Of a stretch of 64,000 nucleotides of DNA, positions 34,151-42,603 are shown piece after piece. The stretch comes from Actinomycetota bacterium (GTDB lineage: Bacteria > Actinomycetota > Acidimicrobiia > Acidimicrobiales > MedAcidi-G1). The position numbers and the translations under genes were made by a program. Numbering within the stretch: the stretch's first letter is position 1; each line of letters opens with the position of its first letter. Below the pieces are notes generated by a model that made no database searches, was not told the origin of the DNA, and saw only the letters and a list, made by a program, of their open reading frames with translations. Location: NCBI GenBank assembly GCA_014381945.1, contig JACNKQ010000043.1:1-64000 (forward strand), read 5' to 3'.

Positions 34151-34177
34151 CACCCGCCGTCGCACGGGTGATTATTT
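34151..34177 (+). terminator. intrinsic terminator after the mttB-family gene
   Basis: CACCCG (34151-34156) pairs with CGGGTG (34165-34170) and is followed by ATTATTT, an AT-rich tail that stands out in this GC-rich DNA. It lies 15 bp after the stop of the methyltransferase gene and separates the methyltransferase operon from fhs. Confidence 0.5.
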
Positions 34178-34185
34178 CCTGTTGG

Positions 34186-34214
34186 TAGACAGACCCGTCC
34201 CCCTTCACTACACT
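34186..34214 (+). promoter_or_regulatory. candidate sigma-70-type promoter for fhs-metF
   Basis: TAGACA (34186-34191) and TACACT (34209-34214) are spaced by 17 bp and resemble -35 and -10 boxes. They lie about 76 bp before the fhs start, directly after the terminator. Weak evidence in itself, but the position fits. Confidence 0.35.
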
Positions 34215-34290
34215 CGCCCCGGCCCGAGCCGCCCTCCCACCCGGCGGCCACCGTCGCCCTCCGTCAACCTCACCGTAAGAGAGCCCAACG

Positions 34291-35988
34291 ATGTCCTTCC
34301 CCTCCGACCTGGAAATCGCCCGTGGCGCCAAGATCCTCCCCCTCGAGGAGATCGCCGACAACGCCGGCATCCCCCGCCAGTACCTCGAGCCCTACGGCGA
34401 GGGCACGGCCAAGATCAAGCTCGATGCCATCGAAGCAATGGGCGACCGGCCCAAGGCCCGCTATGTCGTCGTCTCGGCCATCACCCCCACCCCGCTGGGC
34501 GAGGGCAAGACCACCACAACCGTCGGCCTCGGCCAGGGCTTCAGCCACATCGGCAGGAAGGCCACGATCGCCATCCGCCAACCCTCGATGGGTCCCACCT
34601 TCGGCATCAAGGGCGGTGCGGCAGGCGGCGGCTACAGCCAGGTAGTCCCGATGGAACTGTTCAACCTCCACCTGACCGGCGACATGCACGCCGTCACCGC
34701 AGCCCACAACATGTGCTCGGCGATGCTCGACGCCCACCTCTTCCACGGCAACGAGCTCGACCTGGACCTCCACAACATCACCTGGCGCCGGGTGCTCGAC
34801 ATCAACGAACGCGCTCTGCGCAACATCGTGGTCGGCCTGGGCGGGCGCCTCGACGGCATCCCCCGTGAGACAGGCTTCGACATCACCGCCGCATCCGAGG
34901 TCATGGCGGCCCTCGCCCTGTGCACCAGCCTCCAGGACCTGCGTGTCCGAATGGGCCGCATCGTCGTCGGCTACAGCAAGGCGGGCACACCCATCACGGC
35001 CGAAGAACTGCAGGTAGCAGGCGCAATGACCGTGATACTGCGCGAAGCCATCAAGCCGAACCTCATGCAGACCCTCGAGGGCACTCCGGCGCTTGTGCAC
35101 TGCGGGCCGTTCGGCAACATCGCCACCGGAAACTCGTCGATCGTCGCAGACCAGATCGGCATCCACACCGGCGACTTCCTGCTCACCGAGGCCGGCTTCG
35201 GCGCCGACATGGGTGCAGAGCGCTTCTTCAACATCAAGTGCCGCGCCTCTGGCATCGCCCCCGACGCTGCAGTCCTCGTCGCCACCGTGCGTGGCCTCAA
35301 GGCGCACTCCGGCAACCACAAGATCGTCGCCGGAAAGCCACTACCCGAAGCGCTCCTCGTCGAAAACCCCGACGAGGTCCACCAGGGCGGCGACAACCTG
35401 CGCAAGCAACTCGAGAACATGCAGATCCACGGCGTCTCACCGGTGGTTGCCATCAACGTGTTCCCGGGCGACCACGATGTCGACATCCGGGCAATCCACG
35501 AGATCGCCGACGAGTACGGCGCCCGGGCTGCCGTCACCACCCACTTCGCCGATGGTGGCTCCGGCGCCTCCGTGTTGGCGGAGGCGGTCGCCGAGGCAGC
35601 CGACGAACCGTCCGACTTCAAGGTGCTGTACCCGGACGAGATGTCGCTGCGCGACAAGATCCGCACCGTGGCAGACAAGGTCTACGGCGCCGACGGCGTC
35701 GAATTCTCGCCGGCGGCCGAAAAGCAGATCGACACCTACGAAGCCAACGGCTTCGGCCAACTGCCGGTCTGCATCGCCAAGACCCACCTGTCCCTGTCGT
35801 CGAACCCTGCCCTCAAGGGTGCGCCTACCGGCTGGACCCTGCCGGTGCGCGAGGTGCGGGCTTCGGTGGGTGCCGGTTTCGTCTATCCGATCTGCGGCGA
35901 CATGCGTACGATGCCCGGACTCGGAAAGACCCCCGGAGCCGCCGGGATCGACATCGACGAGAACGGCGAGATCGTCGGCCTCAGCTGA
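34291..35988 (+). CDS. fhs: formate-tetrahydrofolate ligase
   Basis: 10-formyl-THF synthetase, 565 residues, the usual length. P-loop TPLGEGKTTTTVGLGQG, the RQPSMGPTFGIKGGAAGGG block, GPFGNIATGNSSI and GADMGAERFFNIKCR are all present, and the C-terminal DMRTMPGLGKTPGA is the family signature. In a methylotrophic, oxidative direction it converts 10-formyl-THF to formate plus THF with ATP gain, handing formate to the formate dehydrogenase at 5.3-9.9 kb. It has its own promoter and stands 108 bp before metF. folD is not in the window. Confidence 0.96.
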   Translation: MSFPSDLEIARGAKILPLEEIADNAGIPRQYLEPYGEGTAKIKLDAIEAMGDRPKARYVVVSAITPTPLGEGKTTTTVGLGQGFSHIGRKATIAIRQPSMGPTFGIKGGAAGGGYSQVVPMELFNLHLTGDMHAVTAAHNMCSAMLDAHLFHGNELDLDLHNITWRRVLDINERALRNIVVGLGGRLDGIPRETGFDITAASEVMAALALCTSLQDLRVRMGRIVVGYSKAGTPITAEELQVAGAMTVILREAIKPNLMQTLEGTPALVHCGPFGNIATGNSSIVADQIGIHTGDFLLTEAGFGADMGAERFFNIKCRASGIAPDAAVLVATVRGLKAHSGNHKIVAGKPLPEALLVENPDEVHQGGDNLRKQLENMQIHGVSPVVAINVFPGDHDVDIRAIHEIADEYGARAAVTTHFADGGSGASVLAEAVAEAADEPSDFKVLYPDEMSLRDKIRTVADKVYGADGVEFSPAAEKQIDTYEANGFGQLPVCIAKTHLSLSSNPALKGAPTGWTLPVREVRASVGAGFVYPICGDMRTMPGLGKTPGAAGIDIDENGEIVGLS

Positions 35989-36096
35989 CCCCGAGGACCG
36001 TGTCGGAGGGATCGACCGGTCGAAGAAACCGTCCTGCACACCGGCCCGGCGACGCCCTGCCGCCCGGCCACGGCGCCACGAGGAGGTCGCGCCACG

Positions 36097-37005
36097 ATGA
36101 GTGATGCCAACGCATCGAGTCCTTCCAGAAGGGGCCCCTCCCGTTCCAGGGCGGAGAAGGCCACCCACCGTCGCCTGCTCGAGGGAATGACCTACGAGGT
36201 GATCCCGCTCAAAAACGTCCACGACCAGACGGCATTCCTCCCGGCGAACTCCACGGTCTCGGTGACCTGCTCTCCCGCCAAGACCATCGACGACACGCTC
36301 GACCTGTGTGCAACGTTTTCCGAGGATGGCCACACCACGATCCCTCACCTCGCCGCCCGCATGGTCGAGGATGAGGCGCACGTCGACCGCATCGTCCGAC
36401 GGGTCCGGAACCAGGACATCAGGAAGGTGTTCGTGATCGGCGGTGACGCCGACCCATGCGGTCCCTTCACCGACGCCGCCGGCTTCCTGCGGTCGTTCCT
36501 CGACCGTCGACCCGAGATCGACGTCGTCGGCGTCGGTTCGTACCCCGAGGGTCACGCCCTCATCCCCGAGCAGGCCCTGGTCGACGCCCAGATCGAAAAG
36601 CAGGAGATCATCGCCGAGGCCGGCCTCGACGGCTACATGGCCACCCAGATGTGCTTCGACGCCCGGAAGGTCCGCGACTGGTTGGAACGCCAACGGGCCG
36701 TCGGGGTGACGCTCCCCTGCCAACTCGGCGTGCCCGGTGCGGTCGACAGGACCAAACTGCTGACCATCTCGATCCGACTCGGGGTCGGCCACTCGGCCCG
36801 CTACCTGCGGAAGAACCGGACTTCCGTCATCCGCCTGCTCTCCCCCGGCGGGTACAACCCCAACAAGTTGATCGGCCCCCTTTCGGGCGCAGCCGACGAA
36901 CTCGACATCGTGGGCATCCACTGCTTCACCTTCAACGCCGTCGACACCACCGAGGACTGGCGCCAGAAGAGCCTCAGGAAGCTCGCCCCCAACGGCACGA
37001 ACTGA
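36097..37005 (+). CDS. metF: methylenetetrahydrofolate reductase
   Basis: FAD-dependent MTHFR-type protein of 302 residues. A basic N-terminal extension of about 25 residues precedes the barrel: LKNVHDQTAFLPAN, SVTCSPAKTIDDTLD, FVIGGDAD, GVGSYPEGHALIP and ATQMCFDARKV are the recognisable pieces. ATG 36097 has GAGGAGGT eleven nucleotides upstream. In this setting it likely oxidises methyl-THF made by the corrinoid system to methylene-THF, instead of making methyl groups for methionine; the direction is inferred. It resembles the divergent MetF of demethylation clusters more than the E. coli type, by my reading. Confidence 0.88.
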   Translation: MSDANASSPSRRGPSRSRAEKATHRRLLEGMTYEVIPLKNVHDQTAFLPANSTVSVTCSPAKTIDDTLDLCATFSEDGHTTIPHLAARMVEDEAHVDRIVRRVRNQDIRKVFVIGGDADPCGPFTDAAGFLRSFLDRRPEIDVVGVGSYPEGHALIPEQALVDAQIEKQEIIAEAGLDGYMATQMCFDARKVRDWLERQRAVGVTLPCQLGVPGAVDRTKLLTISIRLGVGHSARYLRKNRTSVIRLLSPGGYNPNKLIGPLSGAADELDIVGIHCFTFNAVDTTEDWRQKSLRKLAPNGTN

Positions 37006-37449
37006 GCGCTGCGAACCTTTTCCTTCGCTCCAACCCGTTCATTCCCACCGTCAGCAACTGGCGTCCCAATGTCTGCGTCGCCGGGCCGGGTTTCGGCTCG
37101 CAAGCAGCGCCGAACTCCCGACCCGACACCGCTCGCTCGTCAACGAATGCTCACCGCCGCTGCGAACTGGCGTCACCACCCCTATTGGGTACTCCTCGTG
37201 GACCGGCACCTGCCAGGCGTGGCAATCTCCTCCATCGGTGTCCACCACGACGACGTCACCAACGGTCGTGGCCACCCCTCCTCGCAGGGAAATGGAGGTT
37301 GCCTGTCAGCGAGGTCGGCAAGGCCGGCGATCCGGGCTTCTCCGGGCACCCGACGGCAGATCGGAGCCTGGTGTGGCAATATGGACGCCGAAGCAGGCTC
37401 AGCAGAGCGATCAGCGGAAGGCGCCTGCATCCAGGGAGGAGCCACAAAC
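37006..37449. other. 444-bp stretch without a recognised gene
   Basis: No open frame here looks coding. It contains a short hairpin right after metF (GCGAA at 37011-37015 with TTCGC at 37024-37028, loop T/C-rich), a 7-bp inverted repeat CCACGAC/GTCGTGG (37245-37251 and 37265-37271), and AACTGGCGTC twice about 100 bp apart. The 3' end carries the ribosome binding site GGGAGGAG of the small gene that follows. It may hold an untranslated leader or a small RNA. Confidence 0.5.
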
Positions 37450-37629
37450 ATGCTCAAAGAGGCAGCCAGGAAGGCCTGGGCGTTCATCAGGTTGGTGCGA
37501 AACACCAGACCCGTAGATCAGCGGATTTGCGTCAGTGGCGAATCCAGGAAGTCGGCGCAGAGGTCAAGGTTGAAGTCGCTGGGCTGGTATCCGGGGTACC
37601 GCCCGGGGCCTCCCCGAGGGAGCAATTGA
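37450..37629 (+). CDS. small basic protein, first of a tandem paralogous pair
   Basis: Predicted protein of 59 residues, start ATG 37450 with GGGAGGAG nine nucleotides upstream. The N-terminal helix LKEAARKAWAFIRLVRNTRP is almost repeated in the next gene. Over 51 bp the two copies differ at four positions, two synonymous and two conservative (Ile/Val, Arg/Lys), which argues for selection at the protein level. The C-terminal half shares SAQRS..K..GWYPGY with SAERS..K..GSYPGH of its neighbour. Very basic, with no cysteine pair, signal or membrane helix. I do not recognise the family. Confidence 0.6.
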   Translation: MLKEAARKAWAFIRLVRNTRPVDQRICVSGESRKSAQRSRLKSLGWYPGYRPGPPRGSN

Positions 37630-37632
37630 GTC

Positions 37633-37839
37633 GTGAAGGCCCTCAACAAGGCAGCCAGGAAGGCCTGGGCGTTCGTCCGGCTGGTGCGAAACACCAAACC
37701 TGCTCAGGACTCGTCGTGGAGGACATCGGCAGAACGCTCTGCGTACAAGGCCGCAGGCAGTTACCCCGGCCACTGGAAGAAACCCTCCCGGAAGGGCGAC
37801 AAGCCGTGGGCTGCATACAACCCGAAGAAGGGGTCGTGA
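37633..37839 (+). CDS. small basic protein, second of a tandem paralogous pair
   Basis: Predicted protein of 68 residues from GTG 37633, four nucleotides after the stop of its paralogue, so the two are probably co-translated. N-terminal KAARKAWAFVRLVRNTKPAQ matches the first copy; the C-terminus is longer and rich in Trp, Pro and Lys (SYPGHWKKPSRKGDKPWAAY). Very basic, so nucleic-acid or membrane-surface binding is conceivable, but no function can be given. It lies at the edge of the repeat-rich stretch. Confidence 0.6.
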   Translation: MKALNKAARKAWAFVRLVRNTKPAQDSSWRTSAERSAYKAAGSYPGHWKKPSRKGDKPWAAYNPKKGS

Positions 37840-37907
37840 GCGCCGGGTCGGACTCCCCATCCGACGACGAACCAGCGGCTCCCACCACGTAGTTCACGAC
37901 CACCGGC

Positions 37908-37985
37908 GACCACCCCCACAGAAGCGGCCCACGACACGCCCCCTCTGACCACCCCCACAGAAGCGGCCCACGACACGCCCCCTCT
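37908..37985. repeat. two perfect 39-bp tandem repeats
   Basis: The 39-bp unit starting GACCACCCCCACAGAAG runs from 37908 to 37946 and is repeated from 37947 to 37985 without change. As 39 is a multiple of three it would preserve any reading frame, but no convincing gene covers it. Confidence 0.9.
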
Positions 37986-38000
37986 GAGCAGCGCCGAAGA

Positions 38001-38690
38001 AGCAGGCGCCCGGCGATGCCCGCCCCCCGTTGCAAAATGCGAACAACCGACAGACAGTGTCGGGTCTCCGAGGCATAGAAACTCGATGCATCGAGCCAGC
38101 AGAGGGTGCGGAAGGAGGACTGCTCCTCCCAGCCAAAGCGGGTCCGATGACGGTGATTCTGTGCGAACAGGCCCTTGGTGACAAGGTTGCAGAGGCACCC
38201 CCTCGAGTCCGAGAACGGCCAGTGTCGGGTGCCTGAGGAAGCGAGCGTGCAGCCTTCCAACGGACGATGCGGGAATGTCGCCGGGGTGGGGGCCCGGCGA
38301 CGCTGCGATGAGCCCCTCGGGGCGAAGAGCCGAGAACCACGCCGCCCGGCGATGGCCCACCCCCGTGGCGAAAGTAGGTGAAGACCAGCAACGACCGCTC
38401 AACCAGAAGTTGTGAAGGATCTCCCGAACTCAACGCCCCTCGAACTCAGCCGGGCGCTTCGCTATGCCGAGGCACAGAACCTCATGCCGTCGTGTCACCG
38501 GAAGGTGCGGAACAAGAGCCCCTCCTCCCAGCCAGAGCGGGTCCGAGGAAACCTGTCTTGTGTAGACAAGCCCTTGGCGACAAGGGCACCGAGGCACCCC
38601 TCGAGTCTGGGAGCGGCCAGTGTCGGGTGCCTGAGGAAGCGAGCGTTCAGTTTGCGAGCGAGCAGGTGCCCGGCGATGGCCGCCCCCGGC
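38001..38690. repeat. two imperfect direct copies of a 330-400 bp repeat
   Basis: The core CCCGGCGATG recurs at 38009, 38345 and 38669. Within each unit, long stretches align: 38127-38252 and 38521-38650 both begin CTCCTCCCAGCCA and end with TGTCGGGTGCCTGAGGAAG. In both copies AGGCACCC can pair with a later GGGTGCCT, giving an 8-bp stem. Differences between copies are scattered. Confidence 0.75.
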
Positions 38691-38891
38691 GGTGGAGAAG
38701 CGGCTGGGACCAGTGAGAGGGGCACGGTTCCGAGTTCGAGACGCGACCGGTCTCAAAACCGTTCCGGCAGGCGACCACCGACCCCTTCCCCCAAAGAGTG
38801 GGGGCCTGAACACTCCCTTGGTGGGCAGCCACAGGGTCCTGCGCAGACCTGCAGAAGCGGCGCCCGGGTCTGGACCGGGCAGTGTCGGGTG

Positions 38892-39150
38892 CCTGAGGAA
38901 GCGAGCGTTCAGTTTGCGAGCGAGCAGGCGCCCGGCGATGCCCGCCCCCGGCGGAGATGCAATCCACCGATGGCCAGTAGCAGGTCCCTGAGGAAGCGAG
39001 CGTTCAGTTTGCGAGCGAGCAGGCGCCCGGCGATGCCCGCCCCCGGCGGAGATGCAATCCACCGATGGCCAGTAGCAGGTGCCTGAGGAAGCGAGCGTTC
39101 GGTCTGCGAGCGAGCAGGCGCCCGGCGATGGCCCACCCCCGTGGACAAAG
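38892..39150. repeat. 95-bp tandem repeat, two full copies and one partial
   Basis: The unit beginning CCTGAGGAAGCGAGCGTTC starts at 38892, 38987 and 39082, an exact 95-bp period. The first two copies are almost identical; the third ends in GATGGCCCACCCCCGTGG, like the boundary of the larger repeats. Single copies of the first 50 bp also occur at 38232 (divergent) and 38630. Confidence 0.9.
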
Positions 39151-39201
39151 GAATTGACAGACGCACTCCCGAGAAGGCCACGTGCTCCATGGTCCGTCAT
39201 G

Positions 39202-41334
39202 ATGTCTCTCGTGGCCATTTCGTTTCCGCATCTCCTCGCTTCCGGGCGGATCGGAGCGATGGAACTCCGCAACCGGGTCGTCCTGCCGGCGATGGACCAG
39301 AACAACTGCACCGAGGAGGGCCTGGTCACCGACGCGACCATCGCCCACTACGAGGCCCGGGCGAAGGGCGGCGTCGGGCTCCTGATTGTCGAGACGTCGG
39401 CCGTCTCATATCCGCACGGGGCGACCGCCCGCCACCAGCCTTCGCTCTCCCACGACGGCGTTATCCCCGGCCTGCGGCGGCTGGCCGACGCCGTCCACGC
39501 CCGCGGGGCGAAGATCGTCGTGCAGGCCTGCCACCACGGGAAAACGTCCAGCGTCGACGTCTCCGAGGGGAGGCCGGCGCTGATTCCCTCCGTCCCGCCG
39601 CCGCCGTCGGATCCGCAGGGGATGATGGCCGACACCACGATGGACGAACTGATGCGCATGGCGACGCTCACCGGCGGTCAGATGCCCACCTACGCCGAGG
39701 CGACGGTCGACCAGCTCAAGGGCATCGTCGGCGACTTCGCCGATGCCGCCGCACGCGTACAGCAGGCGGGGTTCGACGGGATCGAGGTCCACGCCGCCCA
39801 CGGCTACCTGCTCTCCACGTTCCTGTCGCCGGCCTGGAACCGGCGTGACGACGCCCACGGGGGCTCGCTCGAGGGACGGACGCGGCTCCTTGCCGAGGTC
39901 GTCACAGCAGTACGCGGCCGGTGCGGCCCGGACTTCGCGGTCATCGTGCGACTCGACGGCCACGAGTACGGCGTCGAGGGCGGAATCACCATCGGCGACG
40001 CCGCCGACCACGCCCGGGCAGCAGTCTCTGCGGGCGCAGATGCCGTCCACGTGTCAGCGACGTCCTCGGCGGGAACGGGCGTCGGGTTCACCGACGCACC
40101 CCTGCCCTGGCAGCCCAACCAGTACGAGGGCATGGCCAGGGCCGTGAAGGCGGCGGTCGACGTCCCCGTGCTCGCCGTCGGTCGGATCCGGCCCATGGAC
40201 GCAGAGCGCATCCTCGGCGACGGTGGCGCCGACTTCGTGTCGATGGGCCGACAGCTCCTTGCCGACCCCGACCTTGTCCGACGCCTCGGCGACGGCCGGC
40301 CCGACCTGGTGAGGCCCTGCATCAACTGCTTCGTCTGCGTCGCCCAGAACTTCTGGAGCGGCAGGCCCGTCTGCGCCGTCAACGCACGGCTCGGCCACTA
40401 CGACGCCCCCGACCCGTCGCCGGCGGGTTCTGCACGCCATGTCGTCGTGGTCGGGGGTGGGCCGGGTGGCATGGAGTGTGCCCGGGTCGCCGCCGAACGG
40501 GGACACCGCGTGACCCTGCTGGAGGCCGCCGACCGGGTCGGCGGCACCGCCCGCTTCTCGTCGCTGACCACCCCCCTGAACGGCAAGTTCGTCGACTTCC
40601 TCGTTGCGACGATCGACGAGGCCGGCGTCGACGTCCGCACCGGAACAAGGGCCGATGCGGACACCATCGCCGCACTGGCACCCGACGTGGTCGTGGTCGC
40701 AACCGGTGCCCGCCGTGACCGGCCCGACCTTCCCGGAATGGACCTCGCCCATGTGCTCTCGGGCGACGACCTCCGGGCGCTTCTCACCGGCGACGGCGAC
40801 CTCGGTGCGCGTCGCCCCGGGCTCCCGACGAGGCTGGCGCTTCGGGCGGGTCGGCTCCTCGGCCTCGCAAGCGACATGGATCGCGTCAGGTCCCTCTCCC
40901 GGATCTGGATGCCCATCGGTCGCCGGGTCGTGATCGTCCACGGCGACCTGGTCGGCACCGAACTGGCGCACTTCCTCGCCGAGCGGGGCCGCACGGTCCA
41001 CGTGCTCGAACCCGGCCCGCAACCGGCGCTGGCCATGGCCCACCCCAGGCGGTGGAGGACCCTCCACGAGTCCCGTCGGGCCGGCGTCGTGTTCCACGCC
41101 GGGGCCGAGACGACCGCCATCTCCCCCACCGGGGTCGAATACCTGCAGGATGGGGTCACCCACCGACTCGAGGCCGACACGGTGGTCATCGCAGGAGGGG
41201 TCCGGGCCGACCGCACGCTCGCCGACACGCTCCTGGCCGGGGGGCACGAGGTTCACGTGGTCGGCGACGCCGACGGTGAGTGGTACATCGAGGGTGCGGT
41301 GCGCAGCGGCCACCGGGTCGGCGCCGCGCTCTGA
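39202..41334 (+). CDS. Old Yellow Enzyme-type NADH:flavin oxidoreductase (2,4-dienoyl-CoA reductase/TMADH superfamily)
   Basis: About 710 residues. N-terminal FMN TIM barrel (about 1-350: ELRNRVVLPAMDQN, EVHAAHGYLLSTFLSPAWN, HGGSLEGR), a 4Fe-4S site (CINCFVC with a further Cys in RPVCAVN), then FAD- and NAD-binding domains (VVVVGGGPGGMECARVAAER; the second dinucleotide fold is around 560-600). The layout matches FadH-type enoate reductases and trimethylamine/dimethylamine dehydrogenases. In the P450/acyl-CoA setting downstream, an unsaturated acid or enone is more likely. The start is uncertain (39199, 39202 or a GTG at 39211); none has a good ribosome binding site, and the repeat tract ends just before. 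Confidence 0.87.
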   Translation: MSLVAISFPHLLASGRIGAMELRNRVVLPAMDQNNCTEEGLVTDATIAHYEARAKGGVGLLIVETSAVSYPHGATARHQPSLSHDGVIPGLRRLADAVHARGAKIVVQACHHGKTSSVDVSEGRPALIPSVPPPPSDPQGMMADTTMDELMRMATLTGGQMPTYAEATVDQLKGIVGDFADAAARVQQAGFDGIEVHAAHGYLLSTFLSPAWNRRDDAHGGSLEGRTRLLAEVVTAVRGRCGPDFAVIVRLDGHEYGVEGGITIGDAADHARAAVSAGADAVHVSATSSAGTGVGFTDAPLPWQPNQYEGMARAVKAAVDVPVLAVGRIRPMDAERILGDGGADFVSMGRQLLADPDLVRRLGDGRPDLVRPCINCFVCVAQNFWSGRPVCAVNARLGHYDAPDPSPAGSARHVVVVGGGPGGMECARVAAERGHRVTLLEAADRVGGTARFSSLTTPLNGKFVDFLVATIDEAGVDVRTGTRADADTIAALAPDVVVVATGARRDRPDLPGMDLAHVLSGDDLRALLTGDGDLGARRPGLPTRLALRAGRLLGLASDMDRVRSLSRIWMPIGRRVVIVHGDLVGTELAHFLAERGRTVHVLEPGPQPALAMAHPRRWRTLHESRRAGVVFHAGAETTAISPTGVEYLQDGVTHRLEADTVVIAGGVRADRTLADTLLAGGHEVHVVGDADGEWYIEGAVRSGHRVGAAL

Positions 41335-41379
41335 GCCCCGCCTCGCTCCGGACAGGTGACCGTCGGTAGCGTCCGCCCC

Positions 41380-42603
41380 ATGACCGATGTCCGAACCGCT
41401 CCGTCCTGGAACCCATTCGACCCGGAGTTCCTCGTCGACCCCTACCCCACCTATGCGCGGCTCCGCAACGAGGACCCTGTGCACCGGACGCCGGTCGGCA
41501 CCCTCCTCGTGTCCCGCTACGACGACGTCCACAGCGTGTTGCGCGACACCGAGACCTCGGTTCAGCGATTCGATACCAGCGCCGAGGTCCCCGAACACAT
41601 GCGCCCGTTGCACGAACAACGCAGGGAGCGGGCACCCTCGATCCTCGGGCTGGACCCGCCGGACCACACCCGGCTCCGTGGCCTCGTCCAGCGGACCTTC
41701 ACGCCCAGGGCAGTCGGCCTGATGCGCGACCAGACCTCCGCAATCGTCGACGACCTGCTCGATGCGCTCTCCGGACGGGACCAGATCGACCTCATCGGCG
41801 AGTACGCCTTCGTCATCCCGTTCTCGGTGATCCATGCAATGCTCGGGTTGCCGGAGACCGACGTGTCGATGGTCCGCTCCTGGTCCCACGCCCTCACCCA
41901 GACCCTCGAGCCCTTCCTGACCCCCGAACAGGTGGATGCGGCGCTCGAGTCCAGCGAGCTAATGGACGCCTACCTCAGGGACGCCATCGAACAGAAGCGC
42001 CGCAAGCCGGCCGACGACCTGCTCACGAAGCTCATCGAAGCCGAGGAGGAGGACGACCGCATGACGGAGGAGGAGCTCCTCTCGATGGTCTCGCTCCTGT
42101 TCGTGGCCGGCCATGAGACCACGGTGAACCTCATCGGCAACGGGGTCCATGCCCTGCTCGAGCACCCGGACCAGATGGCCCTCGTGCGCGACGACGAATC
42201 GGTGGATGCCACCGTCACCGACGAACTCCTCCGCTGGGACAGCCCGGTGCAAACCTCGGGGCGGCGCCTCCTGCACGACACGGTGATCTCCGGCGTGGAG
42301 GTCGCCGCCGACGAGATGGTCCTGACGGCACTCGGCAGCGCCAATCGGGACCCTTCCTTCTGGGGTGACACCGCCGACACCCTCGACGTGACCCGTGCCG
42401 ATGCCAACAGGCACGTGTCGTTCGGCAGCGGCATCCACCACTGCCTCGGCGCCGCCCTGGCACGCATGGAGGGCGAGATCGCCATAACCCGGTTCGTGCG
42501 TCGCTTCCCTGAGATGGCCCTGGCGAGCGAGCCCACCTTCAACGCCCGGATCATCCTGCGGGGCCGCGAGACCCTGCCGGTCCGCCTCGGAGCACCCGCC
42601 TAG
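41380..42603 (+). CDS. cytochrome P450
   Basis: Soluble bacterial P450 of 407 residues. I-helix oxygen-activation motif AGHETT, ExxR in ELLRWDSP, heme ligand Cys in FGSGIHHCLGAALARME. Opening SWNPFDPEFLVDPYPTYARL is usual for actinobacterial class I P450s, which need ferredoxin and reductase. Start ATG 41380, with a weak ribosome binding site. It lies 46 nt after the Old Yellow Enzyme gene and converges with the MFS gene: their stop codons share the palindrome CCTAGG. Substrate unknown. Confidence 0.93.
   Translation: MTDVRTAPSWNPFDPEFLVDPYPTYARLRNEDPVHRTPVGTLLVSRYDDVHSVLRDTETSVQRFDTSAEVPEHMRPLHEQRRERAPSILGLDPPDHTRLRGLVQRTFTPRAVGLMRDQTSAIVDDLLDALSGRDQIDLIGEYAFVIPFSVIHAMLGLPETDVSMVRSWSHALTQTLEPFLTPEQVDAALESSELMDAYLRDAIEQKRRKPADDLLTKLIEAEEEDDRMTEEELLSMVSLLFVAGHETTVNLIGNGVHALLEHPDQMALVRDDESVDATVTDELLRWDSPVQTSGRRLLHDTVISGVEVAADEMVLTALGSANRDPSFWGDTADTLDVTRADANRHVSFGSGIHHCLGAALARMEGEIAITRFVRRFPEMALASEPTFNARIILRGRETLPVRLGAPA

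Larger units (their letters stand above)
37840..39201. other. 1.36-kb repeat-rich stretch without a convincing gene
   Basis: The stretch between the small gene pair and the Old Yellow Enzyme gene. All six frames contain only openings that follow the repeats, with no recognisable domain, no transposase, integrase or reverse transcriptase and no tRNA-like fold. It is filled by the repeat families listed separately (39-bp, about 330-400-bp and 95-bp units). It could be a decayed mobile element, a repeat-family nest or an array of structured RNAs. Confidence 0.6.

Noticed and set aside
38700-38800. tRNA-like sequence (a GTTCGAGAC T-loop-like string near 38735, and CTCAAAA nearby)
   Set aside because: No acceptor stem, anticodon arm of five pairs with a seven-base loop, or T-arm stem could be formed on either strand; selC is not here.
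38892-39150. CRISPR array
   Set aside because: The 95-bp units follow head to tail with no unique spacers, and no cas genes are present.
37840-39201. Transposon or insertion sequence
   Set aside because: No transposase-like frame or terminal inverted repeats were found; only repeats are left to describe.
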